DNA of 62,493 bases from an uncultured Prevotellaceae bacterium (GTDB lineage Bacteria > Bacteroidota > Bacteroidia > Bacteroidales > Bacteroidaceae), in assembly GCA_947304115.1 (NCBI GenBank), contig CAMZAE010000008.1:1-62493 (forward strand), written 5' to 3'. Made by a program: the position numbers and the translations under genes. Shown piece by piece: positions 27,556 to 35,706 of the stretch (positions within the stretch are counted from its first letter, which is position 1; each line of letters begins with the position of its first letter). The notes beneath the pieces were generated by a model that was not told where the DNA came from, did no database searches, and saw nothing but the letters and a program-made list of their open reading frames with translations.

Positions 27556-27880
27556 CAAACTCACGTCGAGCCGCCTTGCAAGAGGCTGGAGCGGCACAGG
27601 GAGGGAGCACTACATTTTGGAATGCGTCGCTGACGCTTTGTTTTTGGCGATTCGAAACTTCCACAAACGAATGGTAGTCAAGAACATTGCAGAGGTAGAT
27701 GCTACGGGTAGGTATATACTGTCCCGTTGGTGTGCCGACGGCTAACCATGCCGTCAAGCACACCTTTATGGGGCGCACTATATATACCAACGGCGTGGGT
27801 GTCACTCTGTTCGTTCACTACCATAGGCTGTGGAAGGCCTCGAATCGCGGACGGGCAGAAGCCAGATACCCCGCTTTTCT
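27556..27880 (+). ncRNA. Structured non-coding RNA candidate (rod-like, 6S-like)
   Basis: There is no believable protein here, but a long rod can be drawn by hand. Stem pairs are GCGATTCG 27647-27654 with 27841-27848; CCACA 27661-27665 with 27829-27833; ATGGTAGT 27671-27678 with 27817-27824; GAAC 27682-27685 with GTTC; a large central bubble holding a small GTAG/CTAC hairpin; GGTATATA 27711-27718 with 27781-27788; GTGTGC 27730-27735 with 27758-27763; and GACGGC 27737-27742 with 27750-27755. A closing stem, central bubble and terminal stem resemble 6S RNA, the RNA polymerase decoy, in shape and size. Identity as 6S is inference. A hairpin plus T-run at 27624-27645 could split off a short leader RNA. 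Confidence 0.5.
27846..27880 (+). terminator. Terminator of the structured RNA
   Basis: GCGG-AC-GGG pairs with CCC-CGC across a 13-nt loop, followed by TTTTCTTTT. Confidence 0.55.
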
Positions 27881-27952
27881 TTTGTAGTAATCCAAGTTAC
27901 AATTTAACCAGTCCGATTCTGGGTATTTGGCGGATATAATGTCTTTGTATCT

Positions 27953-28690
27953 ATGAAAAAGATTGGACTGAAAAAATGTTTGTTATGGTGTTCTGTCATT
28001 GGGAATGTTCTTCTACTTGCGCTTGTCATTTACATCAGCTGTATGAAAACGAACTACATCGATAGCAAGTTGGAAAGAATTGGAATCATGAAGGCTGACG
28101 CTACAAAGCGAGGGGATTATTGGTGCATTCAAGGTTGGACGAATACACTTGAGAAATTGCATCTTGATGTAGATGTCGTGTTCTTTGGCAATTCCATCAC
28201 AGAAGGCAGTTCGTTTGAGAAATACTTCCCCGAAGTAAGTATTTGTAATCTCGGCTATCCAGGAGACAACACAGACGGTATGCTACTACGTGTCAGGCAA
28301 ATCAAGGCTGTCAATCCGGAAAAGGTATTCGTGATGGCTGGCATCAACGGCCTTCAATTTCAGACTGAACAGGTGTTCACGGAGAAATATGCAACAATGG
28401 TAGATTCCATCAAGCAGGCTGTTCCTGATGCGAAGATATATCTCCAAAGTATATTGCCCGTTAATCCTTCGATGACATCTGGTAAGTCTTTTAGTAAAGA
28501 AAAGATAATGAAATGTAATGAGATTGTAAGAGGAATCGCGGAACAGAGGGGTTGCGTTTATGTGGATCTGTATAGACTATATGCAGTAGATGGAATCATG
28601 CCTGCGGAATTAACACGCGACGGGCTTCACCTTTTTCAAGCGTCTTACGACAGATGGGCAGAAGAAATCAAGAAATATATTGAAGAATAA
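27953..28690 (+). CDS. SGNH/GDSL-family hydrolase, membrane-anchored
   Basis: The 245-residue protein has an N-terminal hydrophobic segment (residues 9-30) that should anchor it or act as a signal. The SGNH blocks are FFGNSITEG (Ser nucleophile in block I), GYPGDNTDGML (block II), AGING (block III) and TRDGLHLF with the catalytic Asp-x-x-His (block V). Such enzymes remove acyl groups from carbohydrates or lipids in the envelope; the substrate is not evident. It is followed by a hairpin and array B. Upstream spacing suggests its own weak promoter (GTCTTTG at ~27941). Confidence 0.85.
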   Translation: MKKIGLKKCLLWCSVIGNVLLLALVIYISCMKTNYIDSKLERIGIMKADATKRGDYWCIQGWTNTLEKLHLDVDVVFFGNSITEGSSFEKYFPEVSICNLGYPGDNTDGMLLRVRQIKAVNPEKVFVMAGINGLQFQTEQVFTEKYATMVDSIKQAVPDAKIYLQSILPVNPSMTSGKSFSKEKIMKCNEIVRGIAEQRGCVYVDLYRLYAVDGIMPAELTRDGLHLFQASYDRWAEEIKKYIEE

Positions 28691-28820
28691 CCTGTTGATA
28701 ATTGCTGGACAGAAAACAGAGCAGCCATTCTCGGTTCAGACTTCTCAGACTTCACGCCCTGCATTTTGTCTTTTCCCACCTCACGTTATGGGATTTTCTT
28801 CATCACGTTAGGAATTCTTT

Positions 28821-28905
28821 ATTTTACGACGCAAAATGTATAAATTGCGACGTGAAATGTACAATTTACGTCGCAAATTGTACAAATTACGACGTAAAAT
28901 AGAGA
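28821..28905 (+). repeat. Array B, copy 2: four 21-22 bp palindromic units
   Basis: Four head-to-tail units (28821-28842, 28843-28863, 28864-28884, 28885-28905) with cores ACGACG, GCGACGT, ACGTCGC and ACGACGT followed by A/T and TGTACA-like junctions. It shares the unit with 10457-10540. A reading frame crosses the array but its sequence is only repeated CxxYDVKC-type output, so no gene is called. The remainder of 28691-29012 holds a hairpin and nothing else I can support. Confidence 0.7.
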
Positions 28906-28929
28906 ATTCGTCAGCGGGGGATGGGTTTC

Positions 28930-28948
28930 TTACCATGAAGCATGGTAA
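28930..28948. terminator. Short hairpin, possible terminator
   Basis: TTACCATG-AAG-CATGGTAA followed by a T-rich stretch, between array B and thrA. Confidence 0.4.
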
Positions 28949-29012
28949 TTCTCTTTTAGGGGAAAGTGGAAAATAATTCGTCATTACTCATTCTTTATTC
29001 TTAATTTTGTCG

Positions 29013-29020
29013 TATCTTTG
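29013..29020 (+). promoter_or_regulatory. -7 element of the thr operon
   Basis: TATCTTTG 28 bp before the thrA ATG at 29048. It excludes an upstream in-frame ATG at 29018, which lies within the element. Confidence 0.6.
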
Positions 29021-29047
29021 CACGCGGAAAAAAGTTTTAGGACAAGG

Positions 29048-31471
29048 ATGAAAGTAATGAAATTTGGCGGAACGTCTGTAGGTTCCGTAGAAAGCATACT
29101 GAGCGTAAAGAAGATTGTCGAGGGACAGAGAGAGCCTGTAATTGTCGTGGTAAGTGCTCTGGGAGGCATCACCGACAAGCTCATAAAGACAAGTCTGATG
29201 GCTGTCGAGGGCGACGCTCTCTATCAGCAGTCATTTGAAGAGATAAAGGAACGCCATGAGGAGATGATAACTGCCATCTTGCCCTCTGGAGAGAAACGCG
29301 ACTGCCTCATGGCAAACGTCGGGGCGCTTCTCGAAGAGCTACGCAGCATATACCAGGGCGTTTATCTCATCCGCGACCTAAGCCCGAAGATACAGGCAGC
29401 CATCGTTTCCTATGGCGAGCGCATCAGCAGTCAGATTGTTGCGGCATTGATAGATGGTGCCAAATGGTTTGAGAGCCGCGAGTTCATCAAGACTGAATTT
29501 AAGGCAGGAAAGCATCGTCTCGTCAAAGAACTGACCAATAAGCTTGTACGTCAGGTTTGGCAGGAAGTGCCAAAGGTTAGTCTCGTAGGTGGCTTCATCA
29601 GCACAGACGCAGAAAGTGGCGAGGTAACAAACCTCGGACGGGGCGGTAGCGACTACACGGCCAGCATCATTGCTGCGGCGCTTAATGCCAGCGTCCTTGA
29701 GATATGGACAGATGTGGATGGCTTTATGACTGCCGATCCGCGTGTCATCAGTTCTGCCTACGTCATTCCAGAGTTGACTTATGTCGAGGCAATGGAGCTG
29801 TGCAACTTTGGCGCAAAGGTAGTTTATCCGCCAACAATATATCCCGTCTGCATCAAGCACATCCCTATCCTCATCAAGAACACCTTCAATCCCGATGCGC
29901 CAGGCTCCATCATTAAAGACGAAGTGAAGGACGACTCCAGAAGCATCAAGGGTATCTCAAGCATCAAGGGCACCACACTCATCACCGTCGCAGGCCTTTC
30001 AATGGTAGGCGTTATAGGTGTAAACCGCCGCATATTTACTTGCTTGGCAGACAATGGGATAAGTGTGTTTATGGTAAGTCAGGCTTCAAGTGAGAACAGT
30101 ACCAGTATCGGTGTACAAGATGTGGATGCTGACGAAGCTTGCCGCGTGCTGAATATTGAGTTCCAGAAGGAGATAGAAGACGGCTCGATGTTCCCCATGC
30201 TTGCCGAGAAAGGCTTGGCGACTGTTGCTATTGTAGGCGAGAACATGAAGCATACGCCAGGCATTGCCGGCAAGCTGTTCGGCACGCTTGGCCGCTCCGG
30301 TATCAGCGTCATAGCCTGTGCCCAAGGCGCCAGCGAGACTAACATTTCCTTTGTCATCAACGAGAACTTCCTTCGCAAGGCACTCAATGTCATTCACGAC
30401 TCCTTCTTCCTTTCCGAATATCAAGTGCTGAACCTTTTTGTCTGCGGCGTGGGCACTGTCGGTGGAAGCCTGTTGGAGCAGATACACCAGCAGCAGGAGA
30501 AACTGATGAGAGAGCTAAGGCTTAAACTTAATGTCGTGGGCATTGCCAGCGGTCATAATGCGATGTTCACACGTGAAGGCATCAATCTGGAGAACTACCG
30601 CGAACAACTCGCTTCCGCACCAAAGAGCAACATCCAACGTTTGCACGATGAGGTCATTGGCATGAACATATTTAACAGCGTCTTTGTCGATTGCACTGCA
30701 AGCGAAGAGGTGGCCGGCCTTTATGCCGATTTCCTTGAGCACAACATCAATGTCGTTGCTGCCAACAAAATTGCCGCAAGCAGCGACTATGCCAACTACA
30801 AAAAGCTAAAACAGATAGCCCAAAGACGAGGCGTCAAGTTCCTCTTTGAGACAAACGTCGGAGCTGGACTGCCTATCATCCGCACCATCAATGACCTTCG
30901 CAACTCGGGAGATAAAATACTTAGAATTGAGGCAGTTCTGAGCGGAACCCTTAACTTCATATTTAATACAATAAGCAAGGACATTCCCTTTAGCGAGACA
31001 GTTCGTCTGGCAAAAGAGAAGGGCTACAGCGAACCCGATCCCCGCATTGATTTGAGCGGCAAGGATGTAATACGCAAACTTGTCATCTTGTCCCGTGAAG
31101 CAGGCTATGAGATAAGCCAAGAGGATGTCGAAGCAAAGCTCTTCATTCCTCAATCGTTCTTCGAGGGGACACTGGAGGACTTCTGGAAGAACTTGCCTTC
31201 GCTCGATGCCGACTTTGAGGCTCGCAGACAGGAACTGGAGAAGCAAAAGAAGGTGTGGCGCTTTGTGGCTAAGTTCGAGGGCGGAAAGGCAACGGTCTCC
31301 TTGCAGGAGTTCGACTCCGCCCACTCTTTCTATGTTCTCGAAGGAAGTAACAACATCGTTTTGCTTACTACAGAGCGTTACCGGGAATACCCCATGCTCA
31401 TACAGGGATATGGCGCTGGAGCCAGTGTCACAGCCGCTGGAGTGTTTGCTGATATAATGAGTCTGGCATGA
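29048..31471 (+). CDS. thrA: Bifunctional aspartate kinase / homoserine dehydrogenase
   Basis: The 807-residue fusion catalyses the first and third steps from aspartate to homoserine. The kinase part starts MKVMKFGGTSVGSVES and has GRGGSDYTASIIAAALNAS and WTDVDGFMTADPR. Two ACT-type regulatory segments follow (TVAGLSMVGVIGV and VAIVGENMKHTPGIAGKLF), so feedback control by threonine is likely. The dehydrogenase part has the NAD-binding LFVCGVGTVGGSLLEQI and NVGAGLPIIRTINDLRNSGDKI. Its stop overlaps the next ATG (ATGA), so translation with the proposed homoserine kinase is coupled. Confidence 0.96.
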   Translation: MKVMKFGGTSVGSVESILSVKKIVEGQREPVIVVVSALGGITDKLIKTSLMAVEGDALYQQSFEEIKERHEEMITAILPSGEKRDCLMANVGALLEELRSIYQGVYLIRDLSPKIQAAIVSYGERISSQIVAALIDGAKWFESREFIKTEFKAGKHRLVKELTNKLVRQVWQEVPKVSLVGGFISTDAESGEVTNLGRGGSDYTASIIAAALNASVLEIWTDVDGFMTADPRVISSAYVIPELTYVEAMELCNFGAKVVYPPTIYPVCIKHIPILIKNTFNPDAPGSIIKDEVKDDSRSIKGISSIKGTTLITVAGLSMVGVIGVNRRIFTCLADNGISVFMVSQASSENSTSIGVQDVDADEACRVLNIEFQKEIEDGSMFPMLAEKGLATVAIVGENMKHTPGIAGKLFGTLGRSGISVIACAQGASETNISFVINENFLRKALNVIHDSFFLSEYQVLNLFVCGVGTVGGSLLEQIHQQQEKLMRELRLKLNVVGIASGHNAMFTREGINLENYREQLASAPKSNIQRLHDEVIGMNIFNSVFVDCTASEEVAGLYADFLEHNINVVAANKIAASSDYANYKKLKQIAQRRGVKFLFETNVGAGLPIIRTINDLRNSGDKILRIEAVLSGTLNFIFNTISKDIPFSETVRLAKEKGYSEPDPRIDLSGKDVIRKLVILSREAGYEISQEDVEAKLFIPQSFFEGTLEDFWKNLPSLDADFEARRQELEKQKKVWRFVAKFEGGKATVSLQEFDSAHSFYVLEGSNNIVLLTTERYREYPMLIQGYGAGASVTAAGVFADIMSLA

Positions 31472-32682
31472 AACATCTCATCATCCTTGGAGACGGCATG
31501 GCCGATTGGCCTTGCGACGAACTGAAGGGCAAAACGCTTCTCCAGTATGCCGACACCCCTCATTTCGACTGGCTGGCAAAGCATGGTCGGAATGGATTGT
31601 TGAAGACCATACCCGATGGGTTTCACCCAGGCAGTGAAGTAGCCAATTCAAGCATTCTGGGCTATGACCAGCATCTCGTTTACGAAGGCCGTGGCCCATT
31701 AGAAGCTGCAAGCATTGGCGTGGAGCTTGCAGAAGATGACCTCGCCCTGCGTTGCAATCTTGTTTGTATAGAAGGCGACCTTCTTAAGAACCATTCTTGT
31801 GGAAGGCTTGAAACAGAAGAAGGCGATGTGCTGATACGTTTCCTGCAAGACAAGCTTGGCTCGGATCGAGTGCACTTTTATACAGGTGTCCAGTATCGTC
31901 ATTTGTTAGTCATAAAAGGTGGTAACAAGCATCTTCGTTGCACGCCTCCCCATGACATTCCTTTGAAGCCTTGGCGGGATAATATGCTTCAGGCAGAGTG
32001 TCCCGAAGCAGAAGAAACTGCGCAGCTACTCACAAACCTAATCCTTCGCAGCCAAGAATTACTTGCGACGCATCCACTCAACATTGAACGACAGCAGCGA
32101 GGCATGGATGCGGCCAACTGCATCTGGCCTTGGGGCGGAGGTTATCGTCCGAAGATGACACCTCTTACCGTAACCTATCCACAGATTAAAAAGGGAGCCG
32201 TCATAACAGCAGTCGATCTCATCCGGGGCATTGGCCATTATGCTGGTTTGGATGTTATCAACGTGCATGGAGCAACAGGCCTCTGGGACACCGATTTTAG
32301 GGCAAAGGCAGAGGCAACCATCGAGGCTCTGCGCACAAATGATTTTGTCTATCTGCATGTTGAGGCAAGCGATGAGGCCGGACATGATGGCGACTTGCAC
32401 ATGAAATTGGGTTGTATAGAGCACATCGACCATTTGCTTCTTGCACCGATTTATAAAGAGGTAAGTCGCTGGGATAATCCAGTCTCTATCGCTCTCCTAC
32501 CCGACCACCCGACACCTATTCATCTTCGTACCCATACGGCTGAACCTATACCCTTCTGCATATATTACCCTGGTATTGAGCCAGACGAAGTGCAGACATT
32601 TGATGAGATTGCTGCCAAGGAAGGCAGTTATGGTCTGCTCGAAGGCGAACAGTTCATAAACCTCTTCATGGCAGGGCGGTAG
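31468..32682 (+). CDS. Proposed homoserine kinase (phosphoglycerate-mutase-like)
   Basis: The 404-residue protein belongs to the ApgM-type cofactor-independent phosphoglycerate mutases of the alkaline phosphatase superfamily. LGDGMADWP carries the metal Asp, EVANSSILGYD the nucleophile Ser, and HVEASDEAGHDGD and LLPDHPTP later metal ligands. It sits between thrA and thrC, where a thrB-type homoserine kinase is otherwise missing. Family models in Bacteroidota name this branch a proposed homoserine kinase. The role is inferred from position; phosphoglycerate mutase activity has not been excluded. Confidence 0.8.
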   Translation: MKHLIILGDGMADWPCDELKGKTLLQYADTPHFDWLAKHGRNGLLKTIPDGFHPGSEVANSSILGYDQHLVYEGRGPLEAASIGVELAEDDLALRCNLVCIEGDLLKNHSCGRLETEEGDVLIRFLQDKLGSDRVHFYTGVQYRHLLVIKGGNKHLRCTPPHDIPLKPWRDNMLQAECPEAEETAQLLTNLILRSQELLATHPLNIERQQRGMDAANCIWPWGGGYRPKMTPLTVTYPQIKKGAVITAVDLIRGIGHYAGLDVINVHGATGLWDTDFRAKAEATIEALRTNDFVYLHVEASDEAGHDGDLHMKLGCIEHIDHLLLAPIYKEVSRWDNPVSIALLPDHPTPIHLRTHTAEPIPFCIYYPGIEPDEVQTFDEIAAKEGSYGLLEGEQFINLFMAGR

Positions 32683-32724
32683 CAAATTCTTAATTCTTCT
32701 TTCTTAACTATTAATTCATAATAA

Positions 32725-34047
32725 ATGCTTTATTATAGCACAAATGGCAAAGCACCGCTTGCCACTCTCGAAAAGGCTGTCGTCAAAGGACTTGCAGAAG
32801 ACAAAGGACTCTATATGCCGGAACGCATCAAGCCGCTGCCGAAAGAGTTCTTCGACAATATCCAGGACATGACGCTTCAAGAAATTGCCTATCAGGTTGC
32901 TGATTGCTTCTTTGGTGAAGATGTCGATGCTGAAAGCCTTCGTCGGATTGTTTATGACACACTTTCCTTCGACATCCCTTTAGTAAAAATCTCCTCCAGG
33001 GGACTTTATTCCCTTGAACTTTTTCATGGTCCTACCCTCGCCTTCAAGGATGTCGGTGCACGTTTCATGGCTCGCCTGCTATCTTATTTCTCCCCCCAGG
33101 GGGGGGGGCAGAATGGGGCCGTCAATGTGCTTGTTGCCACGAGCGGCGACACAGGCTCTGCCGTTGCCAATGGCTTCCTCGGCGTCGAAGGCATCCATGT
33201 CTATGTGCTCTATCCAAAAGGCAAGGTAAGTCCCATACAAGAGTGCCAATTCACAACACTTGGGCAGAACATTACAGCCATTGAGGTGGATGGTGTATTC
33301 GATGACTGCCAGGCACTCGTCAAAAGTGCCTTCATGGACGAAGAACTCAATGCCCATATGAAGCTCACTTCTGCCAACAGCATCAACGTGGCACGGTTCC
33401 TGCCCCAGAGTTTCTACTATTTCTGGGCCTACGCGCAGCTCAAACAAATAGTAAATTGTAAATTGTCAAATTGTAAATTTGTTTGCTGTGTTCCTTCGGG
33501 CAACTTTGGCAACATCTGTTCTGCCCTCTTCGGCAAGCGCATGGGGCTGCCTATTGACCGCTTCATCGCTGCCAACAATGCCAACGACATCTTCTATAAT
33601 TATCTGCAGACAGGCCAATACAATCCCAAACCAAGCGTACAGACCATAGCCAATGCGATGGACGTAGGTGCTCCGAGTAACTTTGCCCGCATCCTTGACC
33701 TCTATGGCAAGAGCCACAAAGCCATTTGTAACGACATCAGCGGTGCAACCTATACCGACGAACAGATTGCAGAGACGATGCGCCAATGCCTTGCAGAGAC
33801 AGGCTATCAACTTGATCCTCATGGGGCCTGCGGCTATCGGGCATTGCAAGAGGGGTTGCGAGAGGGGGAAGTCGGTTTCTTCCTCGAAACGGCACACCCC
33901 GCCAAGTTCAAGCAAACTGTGGACGGCATCTGTGGCGGCGACGTAGCCATTCCGGAACGCTTGCAGGCATTTATGAAGGGAGCAAAGCAAAGTGTTCCGA
34001 TGAGCAAAGAATTTGCAGACTTCAAGGCTTTCCTACTAAGGAAATGA
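32725..34047 (+). CDS. thrC: Threonine synthase with an in-frame repeat insertion
   Basis: The 440-residue PLP enzyme makes threonine from phosphohomoserine. FHGPTLAFKDVGARFMARL holds the PLP lysine, and VLVATSGDTGSAVANGF and VCCVPSGNFGNICSALFG are family motifs. Between YAQLK and VCCVPSGN, residues ~241-253 are encoded by AT-rich DNA that shares a 19-bp exact match with intergenic sequence at 7276-7294. A run of ten G at 33099-33108 sits in the codons for QGGG just before the GDTGS motif. The frame is intact in this assembly. It completes the thrA-kinase-thrC operon. Confidence 0.93.
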   Translation: MLYYSTNGKAPLATLEKAVVKGLAEDKGLYMPERIKPLPKEFFDNIQDMTLQEIAYQVADCFFGEDVDAESLRRIVYDTLSFDIPLVKISSRGLYSLELFHGPTLAFKDVGARFMARLLSYFSPQGGGQNGAVNVLVATSGDTGSAVANGFLGVEGIHVYVLYPKGKVSPIQECQFTTLGQNITAIEVDGVFDDCQALVKSAFMDEELNAHMKLTSANSINVARFLPQSFYYFWAYAQLKQIVNCKLSNCKFVCCVPSGNFGNICSALFGKRMGLPIDRFIAANNANDIFYNYLQTGQYNPKPSVQTIANAMDVGAPSNFARILDLYGKSHKAICNDISGATYTDEQIAETMRQCLAETGYQLDPHGACGYRALQEGLREGEVGFFLETAHPAKFKQTVDGICGGDVAIPERLQAFMKGAKQSVPMSKEFADFKAFLLRK

Positions 34048-34064
34048 ATTTGCTGCCGCCCTAA

Positions 34065-35285
34065 ATGGTAAATGACAGGCTTTGGAATGCTCTCCGCGCA
34101 CTAAAAGCGCGTCTTGGTGCTACAGCATCCAAAAACTACTTGAAGGTTTGGAGTGCGAACTTCATGCTCTACTTCTCCTTCATGGTCGTCACGCCGCTTT
34201 TCCCGCTTTACCTGAGCGAAGTGTTTGGGGCGACAAAGGACGAGACCGGCATGGTTTTGAGCGGCTATGCACTTACGGCTTTGCTGATACGCCCCTTCAG
34301 CGGCTTCCTCGTCGATTCCTTTTCCCGTAAGGTTATATTGCTCGTCTGCTATGGACTTTTTGCCTTGTTCTTCGGCGGCTATCTCGTGGCAGGTTCCCTA
34401 CTCTCTTTCTGCATCATTCGTACTCTTCATGGCGCACCGATGGGAGCCACAACCGTAGCTAACAGCACCGTAGCCATTGATGTCTTGCCTTCAAGCCGAC
34501 GCGCCGAGGGCATCGGCTACTACGGACTGAGCAACAACCTCGGCACAGCCATCGCGCCAACAGTAGGAATGCTCATCTATCAATGGACGGCCAACTACAA
34601 CATTATCTTTACACTTTCCCTGATTACCGCCAGCATCGGGTTCCTCATCAATAGTACGCTGAAACTGAAGCCTCGCCCTCTTGTTGAGGTTAAGAAGCCA
34701 ATAAGTTTTGACCGTTTCCTCCTTTTGAAGGGCTGGCCAGAAGCATTCTGCATCGCCTGTTACAGCTTCTCGTATGGCGTGGTGAGCACCTACATTGCCA
34801 TCTATGCGAAACAGGAACTTGGCATAACTACCGGCACAGGCCTTTTCTTCACTTTGCTTTGTGTCGGCTTGATATCGAGCCGACTTGTTGGAGCAAAAGG
34901 GCTTAGGAAGGGGCGTATCGCAGAGAATGCCACGCACGGTGTCATTATCTCCCTCTTGGGTTATCTGCTTTTCGCTGCCCTCCACAATGCTTGGGGCTTC
35001 TACGGAGCTGCTTTCGTCGTCGGCTTGGGCAACGGACACATGTTCCCTGCCTTCCAGACAATGTTCATCAACCTTGCGCTAAACTCTCAGCGCGGCACAG
35101 CCAACAGTACTCTTTTCACGGCTTGGGAGACTGGTGTCGGCTTGGGCATCATCATTGGCGGTATGGCGGCAGAGTATTTCTCTTACGGCACCACTTTCTG
35201 GATAGCTTGGCTTGGCAATGCCATTGGCGTCATCTTCTTCTTCGCCTATACCCGCCAGCATTTCCTCAGAAACAGACTGAGGTAA
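34065..35285 (+). CDS. MFS transporter
   Basis: The 406-residue protein has about 12 hydrophobic segments and the major-facilitator loop motif GFLVDSFSRKVIL (after segment 2). Other recognisable stretches are GAPMGATTVANSTVAIDVLPSSRRAEGIGYYGLSNNLGTAIAP. The pattern resembles sugar- or drug-efflux MFS proteins; the substrate cannot be told. It starts 17 bp after thrC, so it may be co-transcribed, and export of an amino acid such as threonine is a speculative possibility from position only. Confidence 0.87.
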   Translation: MVNDRLWNALRALKARLGATASKNYLKVWSANFMLYFSFMVVTPLFPLYLSEVFGATKDETGMVLSGYALTALLIRPFSGFLVDSFSRKVILLVCYGLFALFFGGYLVAGSLLSFCIIRTLHGAPMGATTVANSTVAIDVLPSSRRAEGIGYYGLSNNLGTAIAPTVGMLIYQWTANYNIIFTLSLITASIGFLINSTLKLKPRPLVEVKKPISFDRFLLLKGWPEAFCIACYSFSYGVVSTYIAIYAKQELGITTGTGLFFTLLCVGLISSRLVGAKGLRKGRIAENATHGVIISLLGYLLFAALHNAWGFYGAAFVVGLGNGHMFPAFQTMFINLALNSQRGTANSTLFTAWETGVGLGIIIGGMAAEYFSYGTTFWIAWLGNAIGVIFFFAYTRQHFLRNRLR

Positions 35286-35291
35286 AAGTCT

Positions 35292-35570
35292 TCACTCCAC
35301 CAAAACCTTCTTGCTATTTACGATGTTGATACCCTTTTGCTTCTTGCTGATGCGTTGGCCGATAAGATTGTAGATTTGACAGTTACAATTGTTTGATTGT
35401 CCAATTGTCCAATTGTCCAAGTCTTTGATTAACCGTCCAGTCTCCGATGGGAGCGTTCCAGGCCTGTCCCGTCATATCGATGTCAGTTGTTAATACGGCA
35501 TTCTGCGTTGGCTCGCCATTATTAACGCGATTAGCGAATGCCACAAGTTCAGAGGCATTGGAGATACTTA
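35292..35570 (-). pseudogene. Remnant of a surface-protein gene
   Basis: The minus strand of this gap still encodes two recognisable pieces in different frames. One is SISNASELVAFANRVNNGE followed by TDIDMTGQAWNAPIGDWT, a repeat type seen in Bacteroidota adhesins. The other is the C-terminal tail IYNLIGQRISKKQKGINIVNSKKVLVE, ending at a stop at 35292. Between them three GGACAATT-like repeats introduce a stop and a frameshift, and the N-terminal part is missing. The tail resembles that of the broken gene at 57021-58015. The remaining part of 35571-35671 holds nothing I recognise. Confidence 0.6.
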
Positions 35571-35671
35571 AATCTTGTTAAATGTAAAAGAAAATAGGTT
35601 GTGTTATTGCTTAAAAACAGAGAATCGACGAAAAGATTCCTCCATTTCTAAATGATATGGAGGATTTTTCT

Positions 35672-35679
35672 TATCTTTG
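35672..35679 (+). promoter_or_regulatory. -7 element of the alcohol dehydrogenase gene
   Basis: TATCTTTG 28 bp before the ATG at 35707; a well-placed -33 TTTG is lacking. Confidence 0.5.
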
Positions 35680-35706
35680 CAGCATAGAACATAACAACAG
35701 GCTATT

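Noticed and set aside
27556..27645. SRP (4.5S) RNA
   Set aside because: CAGG and AGCA are present but only five bases apart instead of about ten, and the GGAA loop is missing.
27491..27805. Protein-coding frame in the structured RNA region
   Set aside because: The minus-strand frame crosses the predicted promoter and stems, and its product has no domain or start support.
28702..28902. 66-codon ORF crossing array B
   Set aside because: Its second half is only the translation of the 21-bp repeats; no start support.
35286..35706. tRNA or small RNA in the gap before the alcohol dehydrogenase gene
   Set aside because: The minus strand instead shows recognisable pieces of a decayed surface protein, and no cloverleaf was found.
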